The notes below the pieces were generated by a model. That model ran no database searches and was not told the DNA's origin. It saw only the letters and a list, made by a program, of their open reading frames with translations. Source: Nostoc sp. PCC 7524 (GTDB lineage Bacteria > Cyanobacteriota > Cyanobacteriia > Cyanobacteriales > Nostocaceae). Taken from it: a stretch of 64,000 nt of DNA. A program made the translations under genes and the position numbers. Location of the stretch: positions 4,624,001 through 4,688,000 of the forward strand of contig NC_019684.1 of NCBI RefSeq assembly GCF_000316645.1. The letters are read 5' to 3'. This document shows positions 43,836 through 53,838 of the stretch, piece after piece; within the stretch, counting starts at the first letter, position 1, and the number at the start of each line of letters is the position of its first letter.

Positions 43836-44555
43836 ATGCAAGCTTTTAATAAATTTAATCCTGTTATTTCTGCTCAAAATTTAGATCATTACTTTGGTAG
43901 TGGTCAACTGCAAAAGCAGGTTTTATTTAATATCAACCTGGAAATTAACGCTGGGGAAATTGTGATTATGACAGGGCCTTCCGGTTCTGGGAAAACTACA
44001 CTGTTAACTTTAGTCGGTGGATTGCGTTCTGCCCAGTCTGGTAGTTTGCGAGTATTAGGGAAAGAACTTTGTGGTGCCAGTAGCGAACAATTAACCCAAG
44101 TGCGACGTAATAACGGTTATATATTCCAAGCGCATAACTTGCACGGAAGTTTAACAGCACTGCAAAATGTGCGGATGGGTTTAGAGGTGCAAGCCAACAT
44201 TTCACCCCAACAAATGTTGACTCGTTCCCAAGCAATGCTAGAGGCAGTAGGGTTAGGAAATCGATTAGATTACTATCCAGATAATTTATCAGGAGGACAA
44301 AAACAACGGGTAGCGATCGCTCGTGCTTTAGTCAGTCAGCCTAAAATAGTCTTAGCAGATGAACCTACAGCTGCACTAGATAAACAATCCGGGCGTGATG
44401 TCGTGGAAATCATGCAGAAACTAGCTAAAGAACAAGGTTGTACAATTTTGCTTGTCACCCACGACAATCGCATTTTAGATATAGCCGATAGGATTATTTA
44501 CATGGAAGATGGGCATCTGATCAATAACAGTGTCAGTGTTGCAGCTGTTGAATAA
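43836..44555 (+). CDS. devA: DevA-type ABC exporter ATPase
   Basis: An ATPase subunit of 239 residues: Walker A GPSGSGKTTLL, Q-loop in YIFQAHNLHGSL, signature LSGGQKQRVAIARAL, Walker B IVLADEPTAALD and switch His in LLVTHDNRI. It is closest in layout to DevA/MacB ATPases and powers the DevBC complex. It follows devC after 60 bp containing a short GGGGACT repeat. The preceding operator suggests that the whole operon is controlled by the TetR-type protein. Confidence 0.93.
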   Translation: MQAFNKFNPVISAQNLDHYFGSGQLQKQVLFNINLEINAGEIVIMTGPSGSGKTTLLTLVGGLRSAQSGSLRVLGKELCGASSEQLTQVRRNNGYIFQAHNLHGSLTALQNVRMGLEVQANISPQQMLTRSQAMLEAVGLGNRLDYYPDNLSGGQKQRVAIARALVSQPKIVLADEPTAALDKQSGRDVVEIMQKLAKEQGCTILLVTHDNRILDIADRIIYMEDGHLINNSVSVAAVE

Positions 44556-44563
44556 TTCTTTCT

Positions 44564-47251
44564 CTACTTCCATTCACCCTGTAAAGTAAAAGCTGCCCAA
44601 TAATAAGGTGCTGCATACTGTTGTTTACGCCAGATTTCTATCTGTGCAGTTCTTAACGCTGCCGCAGGTTTTAATCCTGTTTGTAGCATCTGTTTGTAAA
44701 ACAACTGCATCAGTTCGGAAGTGGCTTGATCATCCACACTCCATAAACTCACCACAACTCGTGGACTTCCCGCATACATAAATCCCCTAGTTAAACCAAC
44801 TAATCCTTCTCCCTTAACTTCCTCTCCCAGTCCAGTTTTACAAGCACTGAGTACAACTAACTCAGCTTGCAGGTTAAGGTTAAAGATATCATGTAAGCGT
44901 AAAAAGCCATTTTGAGGCATTCCCTGATTGTCAAATAGCGATAATACTACCCCAGATAATTCTGGATGTTTGCTGTTGAGAATGCCATGAGTAGCGAAAT
45001 GGATGATGCGATACTGGCTCAATTCATTGCTAGTGGCTGTGTTGCGACTAGCGGTAAAGTCAAAAGCTGGCTTACCTTTACTATCAGGTACAAGTGCCAG
45101 AATCGCCTCGGCTTCTTGGCGTGTAAAGCGTAGACGTTCAAATCTGATCTCAGAGTCACTAGCAGCTCTTGTTAAGGCGAGTTTGTTTAAATTGTTGTCT
45201 ACAACAGCAGGGCGAGCGGTTTTACCTTGAAGACGCTCATCATCACTGCTAAAAACTGGATCTGCCAATACAGCTAATGCTTTAGATGTAGGTTGACGCT
45301 GTTTGTGTTCTTGTCGGAGGATAGCAACTGTAGAGGCTGAGGGTAAAGTGATGATTTCGTGGTTCAGTAGTAATGGTTGATATTTGTTGCCAGCTTGTGA
45401 GTAATTAGTATTTAGGGCAGTAAATGGTACATACTGCAAAGCCCCGTCACTAACAACTACTAAACGTTGATTTTTCAATTGTGGGGCTACCGGAGCGAGG
45501 ATGATCTGAGATAGGGTATCTATAGATGGGCTATGGCGGAGATAGGGACTGGTAATATCTTGACGGAATTTGTGGGCGATCGCTTCAATATCTGCACGTT
45601 TAGGTAATTCGTAACTCTTAATACTCTTATTGGTAACTGCCCAAAGGTAACTCCGCTTTTCTCCTAGAGAATATTCTAGTAATAAGGTGTTGTCATCCAG
45701 AACTTGCTTTTGAATTTGTGCTAATGACAAAGGCTGAGGTTGAGTCAGTGCTGCATAACGTGGGCTGGTAGCACGAATCTTTGCCTGTAAGTGTTTATAT
45801 TGTTCTAGCAGTGTTGTAATGTCTTTTGCTAAAGCTTGCGCTTGAGATTCGGTATGGTGACGACTCAGCAGTTCTATCTGTTGCGTTTCTAAAAAATCAA
45901 GTTTTTGTCGCAGTTTGCGTTCTTGGGAAAGTAACTCTGGTTCGACTCCTTGACGAATATCAGCGTTAGCTTCACTCAGCAATTCTAAGAGACTACGGGC
46001 GCGGGCGCGTTCACTAGCTTGCAATGCCTGAGCATCATACCCTTGAGATGGTTGCTGCTTGTGTCGCTGCATCAGCAAGTCGATGTAGAGCTGGTAATAA
46101 TCCTGCACTGTAGCAAAATACGAAGTGCGGAGTTCCTGAGAGGTGATTTGAGAGCGGATATCCTCAACAATTTTGATGGCTATCTCAATTTGTGTTTGGG
46201 CTGTGTTGAAGTTGCCTTTATCCCGTTCCAAAGCCGCCAGATGATATAAATTGTGGGCTTCTCTGGGCTTGTTTCCCACCTGTTGGAATATGGGTAGAGA
46301 TTGGTGAAAATAATCCTGTGCTTTTTGTTGTTCTCCCAATTTCACGTAGACTCTACCTAAATTCAGAAGGGCGATCGCTTTTCCTGATTTATCTCCTACT
46401 ATTTCAAATAGCGGCAGTGACTGATAAAAATAATCCAAGGCTTTTTGCTGTTGTCCTTGATTGGAATAGGCAATGGCTATATTGTTCAAGACAATTGCTT
46501 CACCACTTTTATCTTTAGCTTGTTGGTATAAAAGTAAGGATTGATTGAAGTAATCTAAAGCTTTTTGCTCATCTCCTAAATCGGAGTAGGCTTTGCCAAT
46601 ATTATTAATGGTATTAGCTGTGCTAGATTTTTCACCTACTAGGATTTTTAGGGGTAGGGATTGATGATAGTAGTCTAAAGCTTTTTGATGTTCTCCCAAG
46701 AAACTGTAGATTACGCCAATATTATTGAGAGTAATACCTTCGCCTCTTTTGTCTTGTGTTTGTTGTCGCAGAGGGAGGGCTTGAAAATAATAATCGAGTG
46801 CCTTTTGTCTTTCTCCTAACTCGGAGTAGATTTTGCCAATGTTATTGAGGGTTGTACCTTGCCCTGATTTATCTTTGATTTGTTGGTAGAGTAATAGGGC
46901 TTGTCTGTAGTAATCTTGTGCTGTTTGCTTTTCGCCCAAGTCTGAGTTAATTTTGCCAATGTAAACGAGAGTGAGAGCTTGGAAAGAGCGATCGCCTACA
47001 GCTCGATATAATACTAAGGCTTCCTCAAATTTTTTTATTGCCTGTTGTCTAGCGGCTGCCGTCCCTTGCTCATACAGTTGTTTCCCCTGCTCATATACTT
47101 GTTTAGCGGTTGTCTGTGTCGTCTGGGCAATCTTAATTTCATATTGTTCAATAGAGGCAAAACTTGTTTCTGAAAGCAAAATGATACTGGTACATATAAC
47201 AATAGTATGACTAGCTATTGATTGCATGAATTGCCTGTTATTTTGAGTCAT
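44564..47251 (-). CDS. TPR-CHAT protein (caspase-like peptidase domain)
   Basis: An 895-residue protein. It starts with a signal-peptide-like segment (TIVICTSIILLSETSFA). From about residue 50 to 345 there are seven or more tetratricopeptide repeats, many with ALDYYxQxLPL. The C-terminal ~330 residues are a CHAT domain with the catalytic His in IIHFATHGILNSKHPELSG (around 752) and Cys in LVVLSACKTGLGEEVKGEG (around 801). CHAT domains are caspase-like proteases; TPR-CHAT proteins take part in bacterial immunity and programmed death in some systems. In filamentous cyanobacteria such genes are numerous, and most are unstudied. It converges with devA. Confidence 0.92.
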   Translation of the reverse strand: MTQNNRQFMQSIASHTIVICTSIILLSETSFASIEQYEIKIAQTTQTTAKQVYEQGKQLYEQGTAAARQQAIKKFEEALVLYRAVGDRSFQALTLVYIGKINSDLGEKQTAQDYYRQALLLYQQIKDKSGQGTTLNNIGKIYSELGERQKALDYYFQALPLRQQTQDKRGEGITLNNIGVIYSFLGEHQKALDYYHQSLPLKILVGEKSSTANTINNIGKAYSDLGDEQKALDYFNQSLLLYQQAKDKSGEAIVLNNIAIAYSNQGQQQKALDYFYQSLPLFEIVGDKSGKAIALLNLGRVYVKLGEQQKAQDYFHQSLPIFQQVGNKPREAHNLYHLAALERDKGNFNTAQTQIEIAIKIVEDIRSQITSQELRTSYFATVQDYYQLYIDLLMQRHKQQPSQGYDAQALQASERARARSLLELLSEANADIRQGVEPELLSQERKLRQKLDFLETQQIELLSRHHTESQAQALAKDITTLLEQYKHLQAKIRATSPRYAALTQPQPLSLAQIQKQVLDDNTLLLEYSLGEKRSYLWAVTNKSIKSYELPKRADIEAIAHKFRQDITSPYLRHSPSIDTLSQIILAPVAPQLKNQRLVVVSDGALQYVPFTALNTNYSQAGNKYQPLLLNHEIITLPSASTVAILRQEHKQRQPTSKALAVLADPVFSSDDERLQGKTARPAVVDNNLNKLALTRAASDSEIRFERLRFTRQEAEAILALVPDSKGKPAFDFTASRNTATSNELSQYRIIHFATHGILNSKHPELSGVVLSLFDNQGMPQNGFLRLHDIFNLNLQAELVVLSACKTGLGEEVKGEGLVGLTRGFMYAGSPRVVVSLWSVDDQATSELMQLFYKQMLQTGLKPAAALRTAQIEIWRKQQYAAPYYWAAFTLQGEWK

Positions 47252-47667
47252 AAAAATACCTTTGTTTTTATTGATTTTCAGTTATTTTTGTCTAAGGGAA
47301 ATTTAAAATTTTTGTAGGTATCACTAATACTTTATTTTTAAACGCAAAGTGGCGCAGAGGTTTACGCAGAGGAACACAGAGGTTTAAGGCTAGTTTTGTA
47401 TTTAGTGTTTTAATAACTGTTAATGGTAGATGATTTATGTAGCTGTCTACGTTTAGGATTCCCAAAATCCAATACAAACAGTAGAGATTACTAAATTTTT
47501 ATGTAAACGTGTAATTACTTAACTGCAACTATAAAGACACGATGAGTCATGAGTTATATCACCCGATTGGATGACACTACTGGAGGAAGTTGTTATTAAG
47601 TGGTTTCGCGTATTCTATGAGAATCGTAATCAGCATTCTCATATTTTAGAGAGAAGGATAGAAATCT
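47252..47667. other. 416-bp gap upstream of two divergent genes
   Basis: Contains a block (about 47338-47390) of GCAGAGG-type units like AAGTGGCGCAGAGGTTTACG, a dispersed cyanobacterial repeat, and the dyad at 47616-47643. No gene seen. Confidence 0.5.
47616..47643. promoter_or_regulatory. Dyad with a Fur-like box upstream of a small gene
   Basis: TATGAGAAT (47616-47624) pairs with ATTCTCATA (47635-47643). The inner 15-mer TGAGAATCGTAATCA (47618-47632) matches 12 of 15 bases of the 7-1-7 Fur-family consensus TGATAATCATTATCA. It ends 24 bp before the next start codon. Iron, zinc or peroxide control through a Fur-family protein is possible. Confidence 0.45.
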
Positions 47668-48027
47668 ATGCAGCTAAGTATTGTTAATGAAAACGTAAAA
47701 ATTACATGGGAATGGTACGAGCAATTATTAACTTTTAATTTTAATGAAACTTTCGTGATTCCTATTAATCATATAGCAGCAGTGACTATAACCGAACCTG
47801 CTAGTAGTTGGGCAGAAATTCGCTGTCCTGGTACTGGGATTCCCGGCATTATTAAAGCAGGAACTTTCTACAGCAATCGAGGTAAGGAATTTTGGTATGT
47901 AACACAAGACAAGAACTATCTGACTTTGGAATTGAGAGATGAACCATTCCAAAGAATTATTCTCACAATTGATAATAATCATGCCTGGGCAGAAAGGATT
48001 AGTCAATTTGTGCCAGTTGCAGGTTAA
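47668..48027 (+). CDS. Hypothetical protein, mainly beta, PH-like
   Basis: A 119-residue protein that I cannot place with confidence. It is rich in beta-strands (VKITWEWYEQLLTFNF, ISQFVP at the end) and carries FYSNRGKEFWYVTQDKNYLT and ELRDEPFQRIILTIDN. That pattern resembles bacterial PH-like domains, in which a YxxxGKEFW-type segment is frequent. No signal peptide. A GAGAGAAGGA ribosome site precedes the ATG. Expression may be controlled by the Fur-like dyad just upstream. Confidence 0.65.
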   Translation: MQLSIVNENVKITWEWYEQLLTFNFNETFVIPINHIAAVTITEPASSWAEIRCPGTGIPGIIKAGTFYSNRGKEFWYVTQDKNYLTLELRDEPFQRIILTIDNNHAWAERISQFVPVAG

Positions 48028-48065
48028 TAATTTATACAATGATAAGTCTTTATCCGGAAACGATA

Positions 48066-51000
48066 TTACTCAGCTGGTGTTTCTTCTTCAAACGGACGAA
48101 TAATTGCTGGTGCAGGTGTGACTTCTGGTTGAAAGATTGCCTGTAAAGCTTGTTCTAGAGTTTGTGTCATGACAATCCGATTTTCGTAGGCTACAACTAC
48201 ACGCACTAGGGTTGGTAGACTATTCTGGGTGGCTTCTAGATAAATTGGCTCAACATATAGCAGAGATTGTTCAATGGGAATGATCAATAAATTCCCTTGA
48301 ATGGCTCTAGAACCTTGACGATTCCACAATGATATTTGTTGTGAAATTACGGGATCTTGGTTAATTCTGGCTTCGATTTGTTCAGGCCCGTATACTAGGC
48401 GTTGCTTCGGAAAGACATATAGCAACAACTTACCGTAGTTTTCCCGATCTGATCGCGCGGCTAACCAAGCAACTAAATTAGTCCTCTGTTTGGGTGTGTA
48501 TGGTAACAGTAGGATAAATTCTTCAAAGGGAACTGTCGGTAGGCTGGTAATTAAATAATAAGGTTCTACCAAACGAGATTCACTACCATAAATTTCTTTG
48601 GGGATTTGCCACAGGTCTTCCCGATTGTAAAATACTAGGGGATCTGTCATGTGGTAAATCATCAACCGTTCAGATTGAATGGAGAAGAAGTCTACCGGAT
48701 AACGGATATGTTGGCGCAGCATTACCGGCATTTCACTGAAGGGTTTGAACAGTTGAGGAAATATAGCTGACCAAGTAGCAATGATGGGATCTCTAGGGTC
48801 AGCAATGTAAAAGTTAACAGTGCCGTTGTAGGCATCAATCACGATTTTAACTGAGTTACGGATGTAATTAATACCTTCCCTACCTGGGTCTGAGTAGGGA
48901 TAGCGATCGCTAGTAGTGTAAGCGTCTACAATCCAGTAAAGATAATTATTCTGACCAGGAAACTCTGGATGGGCTTCCGCACTGACTAAATATGGGTCAC
49001 TGTCGAATTTTAAAAAAGGTGCGATCGCCCGAATTCTGTGATTGATATTCCGCCGGAACAATACTTTAGTATCCGGTAAAAAGTCCCGTGTAAACAACAT
49101 TTGCCAATCTTTTAAATAGGTGGCAAATAACAACCGTCGCCAGTTTGCACCAATCCGTACACCACCCAAACCATCGTAGGTGTTATAAGCATTATCACTG
49201 CCACTGGGATAGTCTAATTCTTTGACTCTTGTACCAGTCATTACATAGTTATTAGTAATTTCACCGAAATAAATCCGGGGTTGACCAATGGGAATGCTGT
49301 CACGAATAGCTGCATTGGCAGTATTGAGGGGACTGCCATCAATACCAGCAATATCTTTGACAAAGTATTCTGGTAATCCTCCTGGCCCCACTGTATTCAC
49401 GGGACTCATAGTAAAGCCGTAGCCGTGGGTATAAATTAAATGTTGGTTTACCCACGTCTGCGCCTGCTGGGGGACGGCACTGTAGTCTAATTCCCTGGCG
49501 GTAATTAATACCTGTCGCCGTTCTGTGGCTTCATTAATATCTTGGTCAGGGATGGGTAAGGAACGGGGGGCGGCTGGTCGGCGTGCCTCTACTTCAGTTT
49601 GTATGGTGTAGCGGTCAATATCGGCATCAGGAAAGCGATAGTATGGTCGGAATTGTTGTAGTTGGCGGTTGGTTTCCAACAGTGGTCGCTGATCCCAAAG
49701 ACGAATATTGCGAATTGTCAGGTCATTTTCTCTAATATCCGCTTCTGTCAAGGTGCCTTGCGGGTTAAAGTCTTGAGCATTAATGGAGTCTAAATCAAAG
49801 GCTTGTCTAGTTAAGGCAATAGTGCGCCGAATGTATGGTTCTTCCCGTTGTAATTCGTTGGGTTGGACAATTAAAGATTGCACCGTCGCAGGTATGAAAT
49901 GACCAGCTACTACTACCAAAAATAGATAAACACCCAATCCATAAAAGACAAAGCGGCGATATCGAGAAGCAGGCCGCCAAAAGATGGTTCGCCAAGCTAG
50001 ATAAGTCGCGATCGCCAAGGCTAAAACAAATAAGGCATTGTAAGCTGGCAACTGAGCGTTCACATCAGTGTAGCTCGCACCATAACTTACCCCACGGGGA
50101 GAATAAACCAGTTGGTAGCGACTCAGCCAATAACTGAAGGAGATGAGCAGCATTAGTAAGCTACCCATGCCGTATAAATGACGCTGCTGTTGGGATGTCA
50201 AACCGGGGAATATCCCCTGGCTGAGACTGTCAGCTGAGAGGAGATAGGTGAGGGCGACGGCGACAAAGCCATACAAAAACATCCCCATCAGCCACAGTTC
50301 TAGTAATTCCCAGAAGGGGAGAGAAAATATATAAAAGCTGATATCGAGTCCAAATAAAGGCTCACTGCTGTTGAAGGGTGTGGGGTGGAAATATTGCAGC
50401 ACTTTAGCCCAGTTTTGGAACATGATTGTACCGAACACTAGGCTTAAGATAACCGCGATCGCTGGCAGTAAAAATCGAGCATAAACTAAAACGGCGATCG
50501 CAGCACCAATTACCAAGCCCACATACGACACTTGATAGATAATTTGTTCTCCCAATTGCCAAATTGTCTCTAGCCGAAACGGGGCAAGAGTCGGGAGATT
50601 ATTTTTATTAAGGGCAGGATACCAGTAAGAAAGAGCAATATGACCGTAGTGAGCCAGCAATAACCCTACCAACAAACTCAAGATTAAAACTAGAGGTAGT
50701 AGCAATCGTAGTTTAATCGGTTTTACGCGTTGTTCCTCTAGCTTCCGGGGTGGACGACGTGGAGGAGATTGAGGACTCAACAGTTTTTTCAGTTCACTAC
50801 TTAGTCCCCCTTCCTCTGGCTTGACTTCCTCAATTTTCAAGGAATGGGGATACTTGAGGCGTTGCGCCAAAGCCAGATTTCCCAGTAAATAGGTAGCTGT
50901 GATGGCAGTAGCGAATATCCATAAACCACCACGAGTCACCAGTCGAATCAAAAATACTCGCAAATAGCCGACTTCCTGGAACCAGAAAATTTCTGCACCT

Positions 51001-51077
51001 AAACGGGAACTCAAATCCCCAAACAGCACCAGTCCCAGGAATACTATTGAGAGTCGCAATAACCATTTCCAAATCAT
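48066..51077 (-). CDS. UPF0182 family large membrane protein
   Basis: A 1003-residue protein. The first ~390 residues contain about seven hydrophobic helices with long loops ([64 protein letters not shown]). The rest is a large extracytoplasmic domain ending in a proline/glutamate-rich tail. Motifs [25 protein letters not shown] and [18 protein letters not shown] are typical of UPF0182/COG1615. The function of the family is not known. Length and order look intact. Confidence 0.9.
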   Translation of the reverse strand: MIWKWLLRLSIVFLGLVLFGDLSSRLGAEIFWFQEVGYLRVFLIRLVTRGGLWIFATAITATYLLGNLALAQRLKYPHSLKIEEVKPEEGGLSSELKKLLSPQSPPRRPPRKLEEQRVKPIKLRLLLPLVLILSLLVGLLLAHYGHIALSYWYPALNKNNLPTLAPFRLETIWQLGEQIIYQVSYVGLVIGAAIAVLVYARFLLPAIAVILSLVFGTIMFQNWAKVLQYFHPTPFNSSEPLFGLDISFYIFSLPFWELLELWLMGMFLYGFVAVALTYLLSADSLSQGIFPGLTSQQQRHLYGMGSLLMLLISFSYWLSRYQLVYSPRGVSYGASYTDVNAQLPAYNALFVLALAIATYLAWRTIFWRPASRYRRFVFYGLGVYLFLVVVAGHFIPATVQSLIVQPNELQREEPYIRRTIALTRQAFDLDSINAQDFNPQGTLTEADIRENDLTIRNIRLWDQRPLLETNRQLQQFRPYYRFPDADIDRYTIQTEVEARRPAAPRSLPIPDQDINEATERRQVLITARELDYSAVPQQAQTWVNQHLIYTHGYGFTMSPVNTVGPGGLPEYFVKDIAGIDGSPLNTANAAIRDSIPIGQPRIYFGEITNNYVMTGTRVKELDYPSGSDNAYNTYDGLGGVRIGANWRRLLFATYLKDWQMLFTRDFLPDTKVLFRRNINHRIRAIAPFLKFDSDPYLVSAEAHPEFPGQNNYLYWIVDAYTTSDRYPYSDPGREGINYIRNSVKIVIDAYNGTVNFYIADPRDPIIATWSAIFPQLFKPFSEMPVMLRQHIRYPVDFFSIQSERLMIYHMTDPLVFYNREDLWQIPKEIYGSESRLVEPYYLITSLPTVPFEEFILLLPYTPKQRTNLVAWLAARSDRENYGKLLLYVFPKQRLVYGPEQIEARINQDPVISQQISLWNRQGSRAIQGNLLIIPIEQSLLYVEPIYLEATQNSLPTLVRVVVAYENRIVMTQTLEQALQAIFQPEVTPAPAIIRPFEEETPAE

Positions 51078-51396
51078 GCTTTGGCAGCTACCCTAGTAGT
51101 CTCCACATCGTCTCCATATATTTATTATGAAATTTTTTGGCAATTATTCTGCTGAATCCAATTAATCTGTAGCTTATACTGGCTAGCAATTGACAGTTAT
51201 ACTTTTATGCCTAATAGTGTGATTTCTGCATCTACCAAAATGTCTAATGTCTACCCTTCTCACACAGTTAACGGCTCCTTTTCCTCAAGGATTTGTCAAA
51301 ATAATATATTCCTTATATCAAGCAATGCGATCGCCCCATTGCTGCAACAGATTGGAAATATAATTAAAATTTATGTGTAAAAAATAACTATAAATT
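51078..51396. other. 319-bp divergent gap, no feature recognised
   Basis: AT-rich sequence between the UPF0182 gene and a cNMP-binding gene; presumably holds both promoters. One HIP1 octamer and no repeats or hairpins of note. Confidence 0.5.
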
Positions 51397-51840
51397 ATGC
51401 TCAGTAGCGTTGATCGTTTATTATTTGTGCGACGAGTCCCGATTTTTAAGGAATTGCGGGATGATTTTATTGTGCGCCTGGCCTCAGTGATGCACGAGTT
51501 GCATTTTTCAGCCAATCACACTATTTTTAGACAGGGAGAAGAAGGGCGATCGCTGTATATTGTTGTCTCTGGTAGAGTGAAAGTCCATATTGGGGATAAA
51601 CAACTAGCAGTAGTAGAGCAGGGAAAATACTTTGGTGAGATGGCAGTATTTGATACTCAACCCCGTTCCGCTTCTGTCACTACTTTAGAACCTTGTGAAT
51701 TTTTAGAACTAACTCAAGAGCAACTTTATGATGCCATTGAAGAAACTCCCGAAATTGCAGTTAACATTATTCGTGAGTTATCCCGTCTCATTCGCCAATT
51801 GAATGAGAACGTTAATGTAACTACGTTGAACCGCCAATAG
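51397..51840 (+). CDS. Stand-alone cyclic-nucleotide-binding domain protein
   Basis: A 147-residue protein made of a single cNMP-binding domain: FSANHTIFRQGEEGRSLYIV, VEQGKYFGEMAVFDTQPRSASV (the phosphate-binding cassette with FGE...RSA) and a C-terminal helix. No DNA-binding domain follows, so it is not a CRP regulator in itself. The cassette keeps the Glu and Arg that bind cAMP/cGMP. It is 21 bp ahead of a GNAT gene, so the two are probably co-transcribed; a cNMP-regulated acetylation pair, encoded as separate chains, is conceivable. Confidence 0.88.
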   Translation: MLSSVDRLLFVRRVPIFKELRDDFIVRLASVMHELHFSANHTIFRQGEEGRSLYIVVSGRVKVHIGDKQLAVVEQGKYFGEMAVFDTQPRSASVTTLEPCEFLELTQEQLYDAIEETPEIAVNIIRELSRLIRQLNENVNVTTLNRQ

Positions 51841-51861
51841 TCAAGTCAATCATCAACCATC

Positions 51862-52380
51862 ATGGCAACAGATGCGATCATCTTGCGTTTAGAAAAGATT
51901 GCAGAAAACCATGCCCAGCGCCTCTATTTATATATCAGTAATCCAGGGATTTATGAATATCTTGAAGAACAAATCCCAACTATCTTAGAACTTGAGCAAC
52001 AGTTCAAGTTCGCCGCCCTAGAAAAATCACCAGATAATGAAACTATGGTCTGGCTAAAATGGGTTGCTGTCACGCCCCAAAACCAATATATTGGTCTTGT
52101 CGAGATAGGTATTTTTGATGACCAGTACGCAGAAATTGGCTTTATGACATTCGTTGGTTTTCAAAAGCGAGGATACGCACCTGTTTACTGTTCCCTAGCC
52201 ATCAACGAAGCTAAACAACGTTTTCAGCTTTCCACATTACACGCATCGGTGAACGAACACAATCTTGCTTCCCGTAAGGTAGTTGAGAAACTTGGGTTTA
52301 ATTTGGTCAAAGTTAACCATAACGCAGAGTTGATCCAAGGTAAGCCGTCAGATGAATTAATTTACCGTTTAACATTTTGA
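51862..52380 (+). CDS. GNAT-family N-acetyltransferase (RimJ/RimL-like)
   Basis: A 172-residue acetyltransferase: ILRLEKIAENHAQRLYLYIS at the start, EIGFMTFVGFQKRGYAPVYC (the acetyl-CoA loop R-G-Y-A), and NLASRKVVEKLGFNLVKVN, the RimJ-type conserved end. It likely acetylates an amine of a protein or small molecule. It is the second gene of the cNMP pair, starting 21 bp after it. Confidence 0.85.
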   Translation: MATDAIILRLEKIAENHAQRLYLYISNPGIYEYLEEQIPTILELEQQFKFAALEKSPDNETMVWLKWVAVTPQNQYIGLVEIGIFDDQYAEIGFMTFVGFQKRGYAPVYCSLAINEAKQRFQLSTLHASVNEHNLASRKVVEKLGFNLVKVNHNAELIQGKPSDELIYRLTF

Positions 52381-52466
52381 TTGTTAAGCAAAGATGCGGG
52401 TGAAAATTACCTGTCGAACTCAAATTCAATTAGATAAATTATCTAAGCTGATGGTGGTTGAGCTAT

Positions 52467-53690
52467 CTAATCACAAAATTTCTCCACACAACGCACAAAT
52501 ATCTCTACACCCATAGCTAACGCAGTCTCATCAAAATCAAAACGGGGGTGGTGGTGGGGATAAGCTAAGTCTCTTTCTGGGTTAGCAGAACCAAGAAAGA
52601 AATAGCAACCAGGAACTTGTTGCAAGAAAAATGACATATCCTCACCGCCCATAGTTTGACATTCTGGCACTACACCCATAGGCGTTTCTACTACTTCTTC
52701 TACCACCGATCGCACCAATTCTGCCATACCATGATCATTAATTACTGGGGGATAAAGTGAACGATATTGAAAATCATACTCCGCCCCATAACTTTGACAG
52801 ATGCCGCTAATAATTTGCTCAATACGCTGGGGAAAAAAGCCTTGGAAAGCAGGGTTAAAATACCTAACAGTTCCTTTTAAAGTGGCTGTATCAGCAATCA
52901 CATTATGGGTTGTACCTGCATGGAGTGCGCCGACAGTCACAACGGCTGAGTCAATGGGGTTAACATTCCGCGCGACAATGGTTTGTAAAGCGGTGACGAT
53001 TTGGGCTGCAACTACCACAGAATCCACAGTTTGATGAGGGATGGCACCATGTCCACCTTTGCCTAAGATAGTGCAATCGAATAACTCTACAGCCGCCATC
53101 AACGCACCAGAGCGAACTCCCACCGTTCCCAGAGGCAAATTATTCCACAGATGCAACCCGATAATGGCATCAACATCAGGGTTTTTGAGTACCCCAGCCT
53201 CAATCATCGGCTTGGCTCCCCCTGGCCCTTCCTCCGCAGGTTGGAAGATAATCTTGACAGTACCAGTAAAATCCTGACGATGCTGTTGTAAATAATAAGC
53301 TGTGCCGAGAGCGATCGCTGTATGTCCGTCATGTCCGCAAGCGTGCATCACACCATCATGTTGAGAACAATAGGGGACTTGATTCAGTTCTTGAATTGGC
53401 AAAGCATCCATATCTGCACGAATTGCCAAAACTGGGGAGTGGGGAGTGGGTGGTTTTGTACCTTGGATAGTGGCTACTATACCAGTGTGGGCAATCTTTG
53501 TTTGATGCTCAATTCCCCATGCTTGCAATTTGCTGGCGATAAACTCAGCCGTGAGTTTCTCTTGAAATCCTAACTCCGGTTTTTGATGTAGTCGCCGCCG
53601 CCATTCCACCAACTGTGGTTGTAATGAGCGAATTGCCAAGCGCACACGCGATAAGTCAACAGAAACCGAGTTGGGAAAGGTAGAAACCAT
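52467..53690 (-). CDS. M20-family amidohydrolase (IAA-amino acid/hippurate hydrolase type)
   Basis: A metal-dependent hydrolase of about 407 residues. Motifs: LHQKPELGFQEKLTAEFI, MHACGHDGHTAIALG (metal-binding Cys-Gly-His), FQPAEEGPGGAKPMIEAG and the C-terminal MGGEDMSFFLQQVPG. It removes acyl groups from N-acyl amino acids or conjugated hormones. I prefer the ATG at 53690 over the TTG at 53708. It is transcribed alone, with repeats upstream (about 53740-53835). The natural substrate is not evident. Confidence 0.92.
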   Translation of the reverse strand: MVSTFPNSVSVDLSRVRLAIRSLQPQLVEWRRRLHQKPELGFQEKLTAEFIASKLQAWGIEHQTKIAHTGIVATIQGTKPPTPHSPVLAIRADMDALPIQELNQVPYCSQHDGVMHACGHDGHTAIALGTAYYLQQHRQDFTGTVKIIFQPAEEGPGGAKPMIEAGVLKNPDVDAIIGLHLWNNLPLGTVGVRSGALMAAVELFDCTILGKGGHGAIPHQTVDSVVVAAQIVTALQTIVARNVNPIDSAVVTVGALHAGTTHNVIADTATLKGTVRYFNPAFQGFFPQRIEQIISGICQSYGAEYDFQYRSLYPPVINDHGMAELVRSVVEEVVETPMGVVPECQTMGGEDMSFFLQQVPGCYFFLGSANPERDLAYPHHHPRFDFDETALAMGVEIFVRCVEKFCD

Positions 53691-53734
53691 GACAGCTAAC
53701 TTCGCCAAAGATGAGGTTATTTCCTCAGTTTATC

Positions 53735-53836
53735 GTTAGTTATTAGGCAATAGGCACTCTTGCAATAAATAGGCAATAGTCTTTCTCCCCTACAGCCCTA
53801 AGTCCCCACTCCCTACTCCCTACTCCCCACTCCCTC
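53735..53836. repeat. STRR cluster between bioD and the M20 gene
   Basis: AATAGGC units (about 53739-53775) and then CCCCACT/CCCTACT heptamers (53801-53836). Confidence 0.75.
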
Positions 53837-53838
53837 AT

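Noticed and set aside
53691-53708. TTG start of the M20 amidohydrolase at 53708
   Set aside because: The ATG six codons later is a better start and preserves the family N-terminus.
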